A stretch of DNA of 64,000 nt from Qipengyuania_C sp046254955 (GTDB lineage: Bacteria; Pseudomonadota; Alphaproteobacteria; Sphingomonadales; Sphingomonadaceae), in NCBI RefSeq assembly GCF_046254955.1, contig NZ_JBJXRG010000001.1, positions 1,302,001 to 1,366,000 of the forward strand. Reading direction: 5' to 3'. How positions within the stretch are numbered: position 1 is the first letter of the stretch; each line of letters opens with the position of its first letter. This document shows, one piece after another, positions 7,951 to 18,100 of the stretch. A model generated the notes under the pieces. The model was not told where the DNA came from. It saw only the letters and a list, made by a program, of their open reading frames with translations, and ran no database searches. A program made the position numbers and the translations under genes.

Positions 7951-9860
7951 CACTTGAGCGGCAGGATCTGATTGATGATGTATTCGGCGGCTTCTTCCGG
8001 CGTCATCTCGGCCGTATTGACCGTTATCTCGGGTTCTTCTGGCGGCTCATAGGGGCTGTCGATCCCGGTGAAGTTCTTCAACTTGCCCTCGCGCGCTTTC
8101 TTGTAGAGACCTTTGACGTCGCGTTCCTCGGCCACTTCGAGCGGTGTATCGACGAAGATCTCGACGAATTCGTGATCCTCCAGCATGTCGCGAACCATCT
8201 GCCGTTCGGCGCGGAACGGGCTGATGAAGGCTGTGAGCACGATCAGCCCGGCGTCGGTCATCAAGCGCGCGACTTCGCCGATTCGGCGGATATTCTCGAT
8301 CCGGTCGGCCTCTGTGAAGCCCAGATCCTTGTTGAGACCGTGGCGGACATTGTCGCCATCGAGCAAGAAGGTGTGACGATTCATGAGCGCCAGCTTCTTC
8401 TCGACTTCGTTGGCGATGGTCGACTTGCCCGAGCCAGATAGCCCGGTGAACCACAGCACACGCGGGGTCTGGTTCTTCATGCTCGCATGATGCTCGCGGC
8501 TGATATCGGTCGCCTGCCAGTGCACGTTTTGCGAACGGCGCAGGCTGAAATTGAGCATGCCCGCAGCGACCGTGGCATTGGTTACCTTGTCGATCAGGAT
8601 AAACCCGCCCAGCGCACGGCTGTCGGCATAAGGTTCGAACACCAGCGGCTTGTCGGTGATGACTTCGGCGACGCCAATCTCGTTCAGCGAAAGCGTCTTC
8701 GCAGCCATTTGGTCGAGCGTATTGACGTCGACTTCATACTTGGGCTGCTGGACCGTCGCTGAAACGGTTTGCGTGCCAAGCTTGAGCCAGTATCCGCGCC
8801 CCACGCTCAGGTCTTCGTCATTGAGCCACACCAATGTGGCTTCGAACTGGTCGGCGACTTGCGGCGGCTCGTCGGCCAAAGCGATCACGTCGCCGCGCGA
8901 ACAGTCGATTTCGTCTGCGAGCGTGAGCGTGACCGACTGGCCTGCGCCCGCCTCTTCGAGTTCTCCCGAGAATTCGACGATAGATTTCACGCTTGTTGTC
9001 TTGCCCGAGGGTAAGACGCGCACGGGATCCCCAGGCTCGATCATCCCGCCGGTGATCAATCCGGCAAAGCCGCGAAAATCGAGATTGGGGCGGTTGACCC
9101 ATTGCACCGGCATGCGGAACGGCTTTTCGCGATCAATGACCGAGCGCACTTCGACGCTTTCGAGGTGATCGACCAGCGATGGCCCGGAATACCACGGGGT
9201 ATTCTCGCTTGGCGCGCTGGTGATGTTGTCGCCCTTGAAGCCCGAGATCGGCAGGGCGGTGAAGCTCTCGATCCCGATTTCCACGGCAAATGCGGTGTAG
9301 TCCGCCACGATATCGTCGAACACATTCTCGTCGTAGTCGACGAGGTCCATCTTGTTCACCGCCAAGACGATGTTGCGTATGCCCAGTAGGTGGCAAAGGT
9401 AGGAGTGCCGGCGCGTCTGGACGAGCACACCCTTGCGCGCATCGACAAGGATCACAGCAAGGTCAGCGGTCGATGCGCCCGTTACCATGTTGCGCGTATA
9501 TTGCTCGTGACCGGGGCAATCGGCGACGATGAACTTGCGTTTTTCCGTGTTGAAGAAACGGTAAGCGACATCGATCGTGATGCCCTGTTCTCGCTCGGCA
9601 GCAAGACCGTCGACTAGGAGCGCAAAGTCGATTTCCTGGCCTTGTGTGCCAACCCGCTTGCTGTCGCTTTCGAGCGCTGCGAGCTGGTCTTCGAAGATCA
9701 TCTTGGAATCGTAGAGCAGCCGTCCGATCAGCGTGCTCTTGCCGTCATCCACGCTCCCGCAGGTGATGAAGCGCAGCATTGTCTTATGCTGGTGCTGGTC
9801 GAGATAGGCGTCGATGTCTTCCGCGATCAGCGCTTCGGTCTGGTAAGTCGCATCGGCCAT
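7950..9860 (-). CDS. cysNC: Bifunctional sulfate adenylyltransferase large subunit / APS kinase
   Basis: Fusion of 636 residues. The first two thirds is the CysN GTPase, with SVDDGKSTLIGRLLYD (P-loop), DCPGHEQYTRNM and NKMD motifs and EF-Tu-like barrels after it. CysN couples GTP hydrolysis to formation of APS by CysD. The last 190 residues are APS kinase (CysC) with a second P-loop, GLSGSGKSTIANEVE, making PAPS. Such fusions are common in alphaproteobacteria. ATG 9860 overlaps the cysD stop by one base (TGATG), and the end overlaps cysQ in the same way, so the three genes are translationally coupled. Confidence 0.96.
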   Translation of the reverse strand: MADATYQTEALIAEDIDAYLDQHQHKTMLRFITCGSVDDGKSTLIGRLLYDSKMIFEDQLAALESDSKRVGTQGQEIDFALLVDGLAAEREQGITIDVAYRFFNTEKRKFIVADCPGHEQYTRNMVTGASTADLAVILVDARKGVLVQTRRHSYLCHLLGIRNIVLAVNKMDLVDYDENVFDDIVADYTAFAVEIGIESFTALPISGFKGDNITSAPSENTPWYSGPSLVDHLESVEVRSVIDREKPFRMPVQWVNRPNLDFRGFAGLITGGMIEPGDPVRVLPSGKTTSVKSIVEFSGELEEAGAGQSVTLTLADEIDCSRGDVIALADEPPQVADQFEATLVWLNDEDLSVGRGYWLKLGTQTVSATVQQPKYEVDVNTLDQMAAKTLSLNEIGVAEVITDKPLVFEPYADSRALGGFILIDKVTNATVAAGMLNFSLRRSQNVHWQATDISREHHASMKNQTPRVLWFTGLSGSGKSTIANEVEKKLALMNRHTFLLDGDNVRHGLNKDLGFTEADRIENIRRIGEVARLMTDAGLIVLTAFISPFRAERQMVRDMLEDHEFVEIFVDTPLEVAEERDVKGLYKKAREGKLKNFTGIDSPYEPPEEPEITVNTAEMTPEEAAEYIINQILPLK

Positions 9861-10770
9861 CAGAAGTAGCCCTCCTGCTTCTTCTTCTCCATTCCGGCAC
9901 CGCCTTCATCCTTATCGATGACGCGGCCCTGTCGCTCGCTTGTCGAGGTCAGCAGGGTTTCCTGCACCACTTCAGCCAGTGTCGAGGCTTTGCTCTCGAC
10001 CGCTCCGGTCAGCGGGAAGCATCCAAGCGTGCGGAATCGGACCGAGCGATTGATGATATCGGGCTTCTTGCCGAGTACCTTTACGAGGCGATCGACGTCA
10101 TCGGCCATGAACAGCTCGCCTTCCCAGATGTAAGTCGGACGCTCCGCCGCGAAGTAGAGCGGGACGATCTCGATTTCCTCGCGCATTATATATTGCCAGA
10201 TGTCGAGCTCGGTCCAGTTCGAGAGCGGGAAGATGCGGATGCTTTCGCCCTTGCGCTTGCGTGCATTGTAGAGGTTCCAAAGTTCTGGCCGCTGGTTCTT
10301 CGGGTCCCAGCCATGGCTGGCAGTGCGGAACGAGAAAACACGCTCCTTGGCGCGACTCTTTTCCTCGTCCCGGCGCGCACCGCCGAATGCGGCATCGAAA
10401 CCGTAGTGGTCGAGCGCCTGCTTGAGTCCCTGCGTCTTCCACATATCGGTATGGAGCGGTCCGTGATCGAACGGATTGATGCCGCGTTCCTGCGCCTCTT
10501 CGTTGCGCCAAATGAGCAGTTCCATCCCGGTTTTTTCGGGAACTGAATCGCGCAGCTTGTACATTTCCTGGAACTTCCAGGTGGTGTCGACATGAAGCAG
10601 CGGGAACGGCGGCGGGGCAGGGTGGAACGCCTTGCGCGCCAGGTGCAACATCACCGCGCTGTCCTTGCCGACGGAATAGAGCATCACCGGCTTTTCAGCC
10701 TCGGCGACAACTTCGCGCATGATGTGGATCGCTTCGGATTCGAGGCGCTCGAGATGGGTTAAGGCGGTCA
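9860..10770 (-). CDS. cysD: Sulfate adenylyltransferase subunit 2
   Basis: PP-loop ATP pyrophosphatase that adenylates sulfate in complex with CysN. The motif MLYSVGKDSAVMLHLARKAF is the PP-loop, and WKFQEMYKLRD and the RRDEEKSRAKERVFSFR region are typical of CysD. ATG 10770 gives 303 residues, against 302 in E. coli; the open frame continues upstream but the extra sequence is not CysD-like and crosses the divergent LuxR-type gene. It is the first gene of the operon. The promoter region is shared with the divergent regulator at 10855 and contains a perfect palindrome. Confidence 0.96.
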
Positions 10771-10824
10771 TTTCATTCCCGAATTGCTTGGCGCGCGGCA
10801 TATAGCCGGAAAATTTGCTTTCAT

Positions 10825-10838
10825 CTCCCATATGGGAG
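10825..10838. promoter_or_regulatory. Perfect 14-bp palindrome between cysD and the LuxR-type regulator
   Basis: CTCCCATATGGGAG lies 17 nt before the regulator start at 10855 and 55 nt before the cysD start at 10770. Perfect symmetry and its place in a divergent promoter suggest a binding site, most simply for the adjacent LuxR-type protein controlling itself and cysDNCQ. That assignment is inference. Confidence 0.55.
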
Positions 10839-10854
10839 GTATATTGAGAAGCCC

Positions 10855-11871
10855 ATGCGGTTTCCGACGCTTGGAGAGACAGAGCTACTTGTCCCCCTGC
10901 ATGGCGGGCTTTTCGAGCAGCCAATGTGGCAGACGTTTCTTTCGCGGCTGCGCAGTGCGACGGGGGCGGAAAGCGCGCTGATCCTTCTCGAAGGTGCAGG
11001 TGACCGGATCGTGCTGGAATCGGGCGAAGCGAGGGCCAGCGGCATTGAGCGCTGGCTCGATCCCCAGCCGAGCCTGCGCGAAGGAAGGGTCTATTCCGGC
11101 GAAGAACTTGGCGCCAATGCCGCCGGAACTTTTCGGCTGATGCGCACGCGCCGAAGCGAAGGCATTTCCGCCACGTTGGCCCTTGCGGATGGCGACTTCG
11201 ACGCATCGGTCTCCAGCCTGCTCACCTTGCTCCTGCCACATCTGGAAGTTGCACTGCGAACCTTTGCCGAGATCGAACGCGAGAAGGCCCGCAGCGCGGT
11301 GAGCGAAGGCGTTGCCAGCCGGATGAACTTTGGCTGGATTACGCTCGACCAGCGAGGCCGTATCGTTGATTGCAATCCTGCTGCCGAACGAACGTTACAG
11401 GTTTCAGGACTTCTCGCCCGCGGAGCCTATGACCGCCTTGTGCCCAGTTCGGCAATGCTCGACCGGGAGTTGTCCGCGATCGTGCGGGAATGCTCAGGCA
11501 ATCCGGACGTGCGACCTCGCGCGCTCAATCTCAGTCATGACCCCTGGATCGAATTGCTGGTCTCACCGGTGCGGTTCGAAGGGCTTGGCGCAGGCGGGCA
11601 GGCGGTGGCAGTGGTCTATCTGCGAGGAGATCGCAGCTCGCAAGCTGACCGGCGCGAGCAGCTGGTGGATCTGTTTCAACTCACGCCGGGCGAAGCGCGG
11701 GTCGCCTGGTCGATGGCGCAGGGTCTCTCGATAGCGGAGGCCGCTGAAGAGCATGGCCTGACCATCGAGACCGCGCGGTTCTATTCCAAGAAGATCTACG
11801 CCAAGACCGGTGCGCGCGGGCAATCCGATCTCGTTCGCAACATCCTCACCAGTGTGCTGGCGCTTGCTTGA
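10855..11871 (+). CDS. LuxR-type transcriptional regulator divergent from cysD
   Basis: Protein of 338 residues. The last 65 residues are a GerE/LuxR helix-turn-helix (LTPGEARVAWSMAQGLSIAEAAEEHGLTIETARFYSKKIYAKTG pattern, read in parts). The middle region near residues 155-215 (NFGWITLDQRGRIVDCNPAAERTL) looks like a PAS-type sensor segment. No receiver domain or autoinducer-binding domain is recognised. GAGAAG lies 5 nt before ATG 10855. Its head-to-head position with cysD, and the palindrome between them, suggest it controls sulfate activation. The usual regulators of this pathway in Gammaproteobacteria (CysB, Cbl) are LysR-type, so this would be a different solution. The ligand is unknown. 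Confidence 0.82.
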   Translation: MRFPTLGETELLVPLHGGLFEQPMWQTFLSRLRSATGAESALILLEGAGDRIVLESGEARASGIERWLDPQPSLREGRVYSGEELGANAAGTFRLMRTRRSEGISATLALADGDFDASVSSLLTLLLPHLEVALRTFAEIEREKARSAVSEGVASRMNFGWITLDQRGRIVDCNPAAERTLQVSGLLARGAYDRLVPSSAMLDRELSAIVRECSGNPDVRPRALNLSHDPWIELLVSPVRFEGLGAGGQAVAVVYLRGDRSSQADRREQLVDLFQLTPGEARVAWSMAQGLSIAEAAEEHGLTIETARFYSKKIYAKTGARGQSDLVRNILTSVLALA

Positions 11872-11881
11872 TCGTCAGGGC

Positions 11882-12586
11882 TTAGTCCTGCTTGCTGTCG
11901 AGCCAGCGCGCGAGTGCCACGCCGCCGGTAATGAGGAACGGTACCAGCACGATCGATAGCGTAACCTTTGCGATCACTTGTCCGATCAGCAGGTTGGTGA
12001 TGTCGAATTCACCGTAGAATGCGAGTGTGATGAAAATCACCGAGTCCACTGCCTGGCTCAGCGCTGAGGCAATCGCGCCGCGCACCATTAGGCCGATGGT
12101 TCCGCTCTGTCCGCTTCCAGCCAGTTTGGAAAAGATCCAGACATTGAGCAGCAAGGATGTAATGTAAGCTGCGGGTCCGGCCATAAGTATCCGGGGTGTC
12201 TGGCCCAAGACGGTTTCGAAAGCAGCCAGATCACTGGCGCGAAACTCCACCATCTCCGGCGAAGGTGGCAGACCCAGGACCAGGAAAATCAGCGCGGCGG
12301 AGAGCGCCAGCGGGATGAACCCGATCCAGATCAGCCGGTTGGCAAGCTTCTGTCCATAAAGCTGAGCAATCGTCGATGTGATTACGACCAGAAGGAGGAA
12401 GGGGAATATCCCGGCCTCGACCGCCAGCTGGCTCGGCCAAAGTTGCACCTGCTTGAATGCAACAACGCCAGCGAGCACTGTCATCCCGCCATAAAGCACG
12501 ATGTAGATGAACAATGCGCGTGGGATGGCCGCTGCGGCATTCGTTAGGGAATGCCCGGGGGCGGCGGATAACTGCTCTTCGCTCAT
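11882..12586 (-). CDS. Queuosine precursor transporter family (YhhQ/VUT) membrane protein
   Basis: Integral membrane protein of 234 residues with about six hydrophobic helices. The segments LVVITSTIAQLYGQKLANRL, AYITSLLLNVWIF and SALSQAVDSVIFITLAFYG match the VUT/YhhQ family, which imports queuine or preQ0/preQ1 for tRNA queuosine. ATG 12586 gives the family's usual length; the frame is open upstream to 12709 but without membrane-protein character. No good ribosome site is seen before 12586, so the start is not certain. It converges on the LuxR-type gene and is divergent from nupC. A stem-loop lies in the region upstream. Confidence 0.8.
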   Translation of the reverse strand: MSEEQLSAAPGHSLTNAAAAIPRALFIYIVLYGGMTVLAGVVAFKQVQLWPSQLAVEAGIFPFLLLVVITSTIAQLYGQKLANRLIWIGFIPLALSAALIFLVLGLPPSPEMVEFRASDLAAFETVLGQTPRILMAGPAAYITSLLLNVWIFSKLAGSGQSGTIGLMVRGAIASALSQAVDSVIFITLAFYGEFDITNLLIGQVIAKVTLSIVLVPFLITGGVALARWLDSKQD

Positions 12587-12690
12587 GCGCGGATGGTTAT
12601 GGGCAATGAGATCAAAAAGGAAGCCGGAGATTTCCACATGGACCGCGCCATCGCCGGGCGCGTCTGGCATTTGCTTGCCAATGTTACTAA

Positions 12691-12715
12691 CCCCGCAGCT
12701 TCCTAACATGCGGGG
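12691..12715. promoter_or_regulatory. Stem-loop between the YhhQ-type gene and nupC
   Basis: CCCCGCA and TGCGGGG form a perfect 7-bp stem around an 11-nt loop. It ends 10 nt before the nupC start and lies about 105 nt before the YhhQ-type start on the other strand. It could be an operator or a leader structure. I compared it with the preQ1-I riboswitch pattern and do not see the expected loop or the A-rich tail. Confidence 0.3.
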
Positions 12716-12724
12716 CCAGGCTTG

Positions 12725-13972
12725 ATGTCACCGATTCTTTCCAGCCTTCTGGGCATTCTTGCAATTCTCCTGATCGCATTCCTGCTGTCGAATGGGAAGA
12801 AGCGTATCAAGCTGCGGGTGGTAGGTGCGGCATTCGCTCTCCAGGCCCTGATGGCCCTGCTGGTGTTGCGGACGCCATGGGGCGTCATTGCGATCGAGAC
12901 TTTGTCTAATGGCGTGATTGCCTTGCTCGACTACTCCAAAATCGGGATCGAGGCGGTGTTCGGTTCGATGGATAGCAATCCCTTTGCGAATACCTTTGTG
13001 ATTGCCGCCCTGCCGGTGATCATCTTCTTCGCCGCCTTGGTGGCGATCCTCTACCACTGGGGGATCATGCAGCGTCTCGTGCGCTGGGTTGGCGGGGCGA
13101 TCGGTTGGATTACCGGGATCAGCAAGGTCGAAGCGCTGGGTAGCGCCGCCAATATCTTTGTCGGCCAATCCGAAAGCCCGCTGGTCGTGCGGCCCTATCT
13201 GGCAGCACTTCCTCCGGCGCGGTTGTTTACTCTGATGTGCGTAGGCATGGCCGGCGTCGCAGGCACAATCCTTGCCGCCTATGCTAGCTTTATCGGTTCC
13301 GAAGCGGTCCCGTTCCTGCTTGCCGCGGCATTCATGTCGGCACCGGGCGGGATATTGATGGCCAAGATCATCTATCCCGATGAGGTTGGCGATGATGCCG
13401 AGGACGAGCAGCCTATTACCGTCTCGGAAACTTTCGAGGAAGGACACGTCCCCGCCAATGTGATCGAGGCGGCCGCACAAGGCACGCAGACGGGCGTGAA
13501 ACTCGCGGTGGCCGTGGGCGCGATGGTGCTGGTGTTTGTGGCTCTAGTCGCACTGGCCAATGGCTTGCTGGGCGGTGTCGGGGGATGGTTCGGCTATCCT
13601 GAGCTTTCGTTCCAGCAAATACTAGGATGGATCTTCGCCCCGGTGATGTTCCTGATCGGCATTCCTTGGCAGGATGCGGGTCTCGCCGGCGGTCTTTTTG
13701 GGACCAAAATCGTCCTCAACGAATTCGTAGCGTTCATCGAACTCGGTGCGCTCGAAGCCGGAGTAATCTCCGATCGCAGCCGCGCGATCATCACTTTTGC
13801 CCTGTGCGGCTTTGCCAATTTCTCCTCAATCGCGATCCAGATGGCGGTGACCGGAGGGCTGGCGCCGAACCAGCGCCCGGTGATCGCACGGCTTGGCCTG
13901 CGCGCGCTGGCGGCAGGGTCGCTTGCCAATTTGATGAGCGCGGCGCTTGCCGGGCTGTTCCTCCCTTACTAA
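12725..13972 (+). CDS. nupC: Concentrative nucleoside transporter (NupC/CNT family)
   Basis: Inner-membrane symporter of about 415 residues that imports nucleosides with protons or sodium. The CNT signatures GQSESPLVVRPYL, NEFVAFIELG and CGFANFSSIAIQMA are present in the expected order, flanked by membrane helices. ATG 12725 is used; a TTG immediately before it is also in frame. A 2-oxoglutarate-dependent oxygenase gene follows 10 nt downstream on the same strand, so the two are probably co-transcribed. The hydrophilic loop after the sixth or seventh helix (PDEVGDDAEDEQ) is acidic, as in other members. Confidence 0.93.
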   Translation: MSPILSSLLGILAILLIAFLLSNGKKRIKLRVVGAAFALQALMALLVLRTPWGVIAIETLSNGVIALLDYSKIGIEAVFGSMDSNPFANTFVIAALPVIIFFAALVAILYHWGIMQRLVRWVGGAIGWITGISKVEALGSAANIFVGQSESPLVVRPYLAALPPARLFTLMCVGMAGVAGTILAAYASFIGSEAVPFLLAAAFMSAPGGILMAKIIYPDEVGDDAEDEQPITVSETFEEGHVPANVIEAAAQGTQTGVKLAVAVGAMVLVFVALVALANGLLGGVGGWFGYPELSFQQILGWIFAPVMFLIGIPWQDAGLAGGLFGTKIVLNEFVAFIELGALEAGVISDRSRAIITFALCGFANFSSIAIQMAVTGGLAPNQRPVIARLGLRALAAGSLANLMSAALAGLFLPY

Positions 13973-13982
13973 GTTTCAAGAC

Positions 13983-14912
13983 ATGAACGAGATTGCAACC
14001 GTATCGTTGGCGCGGCCGCTCGAAGACGTGGCCGATGAATTGGGCCGCAGCTTTTCCGAATTTGGCTTCGCGGTCATTCGCGACCATGGCATCCCGCAGG
14101 AGTTGATCGACAAGGCGGAAGAACTTTCGAAGCGGTTTTTCGAGCTTCCGGCCGACGTCAAACAGGCCTATCATATTCCCGGCGGCGGCGGCGCGCGGGG
14201 TTACACGCCTTTCGGCACCGAAAAGGCCAAGGACGCAAAAGTCCATGACCTCAAGGAATTTTGGCATGTTGGGCGCAGCCTTCCGCCGGGCCATGAATTG
14301 GCCGAGTATATGGCGGACAATGTCTGGCCGGCCGAGATTTCCGAATTTCGTGAGACCTTCGAAGCGCTTTACGCGGCATTCGAGAAAGCCGGCGGGCGCG
14401 TGCTGGAAGGCATCGCCATACATCTCGGGCTTGATCGCGGCTTTTTTGCACCAACTGTCGAAGACGGTAATTCGGTGATGCGCTTGTTGCACTATCCACC
14501 GCTTGAGGGGGAAGAGGCACAGGGCGCGATCCGCGCGGCGGCGCATGGCGATATCAATACCATCACGCTCTTGCTCGGAGCAGAAGAAGCCGGGCTGGAG
14601 CTGCTGACCAAGCAGGGCGAATGGCTGGCCATCGATCCGCCCGAAGGATCGCTGGTGGTCAACGTCGGCGACATGCTTGACCGGCAGACCAACGGAAAGC
14701 TGCGCTCGACAACGCACCGGGTCGTCAATCCTGTTGGCGAAGCTGCTTACCGTGCGCGCTATTCAATGCCGTTCTTCCTGCACTTCCGGCCGGATTACGT
14801 GATTGATACCTTGCCCTCTTGTATCGACCCAGAGCATCCCGAAGATGCGCCCGAATCGATCTCGAGCCACGAGTTCCTTTTGCAGCGCTTGCGCGAGATC
14901 AATCTCGCCTGA
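13983..14912 (+). CDS. 2-oxoglutarate/Fe(II)-dependent oxygenase, isopenicillin N synthase-like
   Basis: Cytoplasmic protein of 309 residues with the N-terminal DIOX_N region (FGFAVIRDHGIPQELIDKA) and the C-terminal jelly-roll. The iron ligands are HGD (His-x-Asp in AAHGDINTITLL) and the His of STTHRVVNP; RYS near residue 260 is the 2-oxoglutarate-binding RxS. The family includes hydroxylases for many small molecules, among them fungal enzymes acting on thymine and pyrimidine deoxyribonucleosides. It sits 10 nt behind nupC, so a role on an imported nucleoside or base is possible but only inferred. ATG 13983 has a poor ribosome site and may depend on coupling to nupC. Confidence 0.88.
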   Translation: MNEIATVSLARPLEDVADELGRSFSEFGFAVIRDHGIPQELIDKAEELSKRFFELPADVKQAYHIPGGGGARGYTPFGTEKAKDAKVHDLKEFWHVGRSLPPGHELAEYMADNVWPAEISEFRETFEALYAAFEKAGGRVLEGIAIHLGLDRGFFAPTVEDGNSVMRLLHYPPLEGEEAQGAIRAAAHGDINTITLLLGAEEAGLELLTKQGEWLAIDPPEGSLVVNVGDMLDRQTNGKLRSTTHRVVNPVGEAAYRARYSMPFFLHFRPDYVIDTLPSCIDPEHPEDAPESISSHEFLLQRLREINLA

Positions 14913-14949
14913 CGCGCTGTACAACTGACATCTGTGAAAGTTTCTCCTG

Positions 14950-14968
14950 GTTGTTGCATTGCAGCAAC
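14950..14968. promoter_or_regulatory. Inverted repeat upstream of the Oar-like TonB receptor
   Basis: GTTGTTGCATTGCAGCAAC has 9-nt arms around a single T, with one mismatch per arm. It lies 178 nt before the receptor start, in the 233-nt gap after the oxygenase gene. It may be an operator; no matching regulator is recognised. The rest of the gap shows only a plausible AAGGGA ribosome site 10 nt before ATG 15146. Confidence 0.3.
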
Positions 14969-15145
14969 ACTTATTTGTTCTTTAGAAACAGGGATATAGG
15001 CACGATCCAGCTAATGTGGATAAGTCCTCGCCCGGTTGTCACGCGCCCGTAACAAAAGATACTTTCTCTCGTAGCGTGGCGTTCCTAACGGGGCGCATCT
15101 CACTCACCAGATATCTCTCTCGAGATTGCAAGGGATCGTCATCTC

Positions 15146-18100
15146 ATGAAGCTCAAATATCTCCTGGCTGCCAGCGTTGTCAGCCTTTCCGCCACGGCTG
15201 CAATGGTTCCGACCGTTGCCCACGCACAGCAAATTACCTCAGGTATCGAGGGTAGCGTCGTCGACGAGACCGGCACCGCGATCGCTGGCGCCACTGTCAC
15301 TGTAACTGACACCCGTACCGGCCAAACCCGTACACTCAGCACCGGAAACGACGGCGATTTCCGCACGGCCTCACTCGTCCCAGGCGGACCTTACACCGTC
15401 ACCGCTACCGCAAGTGGCTACGAAGGCCAAACAGTCGAAGGCGTCGGTATCTCGGTCGCCGGCAACACTGCATTCCGCTTCGAACTGTCTCCCGGCGATG
15501 CAGCCGGTGTGATCATTGTGACCGGCGCTCGCGCTAACGTTTCGCAGCTTGCCGTTGGCCCAGGCCAGGCCTTTGGGCTCGAAACGCTTGAAGCCTTCCC
15601 CTCCATTTCGCGCGACATTCGCGATATCATCCGCCTCGATCCGCGCGTGGCGATTGAGCGAGATAGCGAAGTCGACCGTATTTCATGTCTCGGCGGCAAT
15701 GATCGCCTCAACTCGTTCACTGTCGATGGTATCGTCCAATCGGACAATTTCGGCCTGACAGATACGCCCTTCGCGGCACGCAGCAATTTGCCGATCCCTT
15801 ACGATACCATTCGCGAAACATCGGTTGAATTCGCTCCTTTCGACGTGGAGTACGGCCAGTTCACCGGTTGTGCGATTAACGTTGTAACGAAGTCTGGTTC
15901 GAACGATTTCCACGGCAGCGCGTTCTTCACCTTCCGCAACAACGACTTAAGAGGTGATACGGTCGATGGCCTTGATCGCAGCACACTGCCTTTTGAGGAA
16001 AAGCGTTGGGGTGCTACTCTCAGCGGTCCGATCATCAAAGACCGACTGTTCTTCTTTGCTGCCTATGAAGAAACAGACCTCCCCGATCCAGTAGATTTCG
16101 GCCCGACCGGAAGCGGACTTGCGAACGAAGCAGACTTCGCAACTCAGGCGCAGTTCGATGAATTTGAACAGATTGCCAATGACATCTACGGACAGGACAT
16201 CGGCGGTTTCGCAACGATCACGCCTGAAACAGCCGTGCGCTACTTCGGTCGCCTGGATGCATACATCACAGACGACCACCGACTCGAGCTAACCTACCAG
16301 CATCTCGACGAATCCAATGTCACTTCCGACACGGGTGGCAACAACTTCACCGGGATTAACAGCTTCAACGAGCAAGGCACGCTCTCGGACTACTATTCGG
16401 CGCGTCTGTATTCGGATTGGAGCGAGAACTTCTCTACCGAACTACGCGTCTCCCGTTCGGATATCTCTGACCGTCAGGGTCCGTTCGGCTTTAACGAGCA
16501 GCAGGAAGAGAATCCCACCGTTCGTCTTGCTGTCGGTGTCGTTGGACCAAGTGAGAATGGATTGCTTACTACGGGTCCGAGTATCTTCCGCTCATCAAAC
16601 GCACTGGAGCAGCAAGTCGACCAGGCCAAATTGGGCGCGACGCTGCTCGCTGGCGATCACACCTTCAGCTTCGGCGCCGAAGCAAACCGCGCCGAGGTGT
16701 TCAATCTCTTTGCCATCAACTCTACCGGCACTCTGTACTTTCAAAATCTAGATGATTTCCGAGAAGGCATACTGACCGATGGATTCCTGACCACTCCCTT
16801 CGCCGGTGCCGATGACGTCGTCGATGGGATAACGGCTGGTGGACTGATTGCGGCTACTGCCTCAGGTGATATTCGCGAGACAGGAGCAACCTTCACTCGA
16901 ACAATCTGGAGTATTTACGCTCAGGACGAGTGGCAAGTAAATGATCAACTAAACCTTCTTCTCGGTGCGCGAATGGACTGGTACAGCGGCGATGCGGCGC
17001 GTGTCACGCCCAACTTCCAGCAGCGCTACGGTTTCTCCAACTCGCGCTCCTTCGGATCGATCGATCCGATCTTCCTGCCACGCCTTGGCTTCACCTATGA
17101 CCTGTTCAATGAAGGCTTCTTCGATTCAACCGTTATCAAGGGCGGAGTTGGGATCTTTGGCGGGGGCGATCCTAGCGTCTGGTTCTCCAACACATTCTCG
17201 AATACCGGCTTTTCTGCCTCTCAAGGGAGCACGAACGACGGTGAGTGTGCCGCCCTCGCTACCCCTATCGACGTAGTAGAGAACGGGCAGTTCACAGGCT
17301 TCCCTCAGTGCGCTCGTGATGCGGGCGGGAATGTCGCTGCTTCTGGCGAAAATCCGACTCAGACTATTGACCCGAATCTGAAATTGCCCACCGTAGTTCG
17401 CGCCAATCTCGGCCTTGAGACACGCTTCGGCACGGAGACTGGATTCTTCAGCAACTGGAATCTCAATCTTGATTACATCTACAGCAAGTTCCGCAATCCG
17501 CTGAATTGGGTCGATTTGACGTACGCGATCGATTTCCGTCGTGGCGACAATGGTTTCGCGGTAGACGGTCGTCCTTATTATTCGTCAATCGATCCGTTGC
17601 TAGACGATTGCAATGCAACCTTTATCTCACCCGGCGTTTGGGATGGTGTCACCACAGAATGTTTCAATACCCGGCGTGAAGACGAATACATGCTGACCAA
17701 CGCCGGCAGCTTTGAGAGCCATGTCTTTTCGGCAATCCTCTCTAAGAATTTCGAAGGCGGCCTTCTTACGGAAGCTGGTAACTTCCGCCTCAACATGGGT
17801 TATGCATACACTGATGCAGAGAACCGTCGCGAGTCACGTAGCTCCACCGCATCTTCGAACTTCGGCAAGTCCGCTCACTTTGACCTGCTCGATCCTGACG
17901 CGTCGACGTCAAACTATCAGACGGCTCATGTGCTGACCTTTGCCGCGAATCTGCGCGAAGAGTTCTTCGGTGACTACGGAACCGAGATCGGGCTTGCGCT
18001 TGTTGCTCGTTCGGGTCGTCCCTACAGCCTGACCTTTGATCGTTCGCCATTCAGCGAGCTTTCGAGCAGTCGGGATTCGGCGCTCATCTACGTGCCGACC

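Noticed and set aside
12691..12715. preQ1 riboswitch upstream of the YhhQ-type gene
   Set aside because: There is a perfect stem, but the loop and the downstream A-rich pairing segment of preQ1-I are not present, and the stem is far from the start codon.
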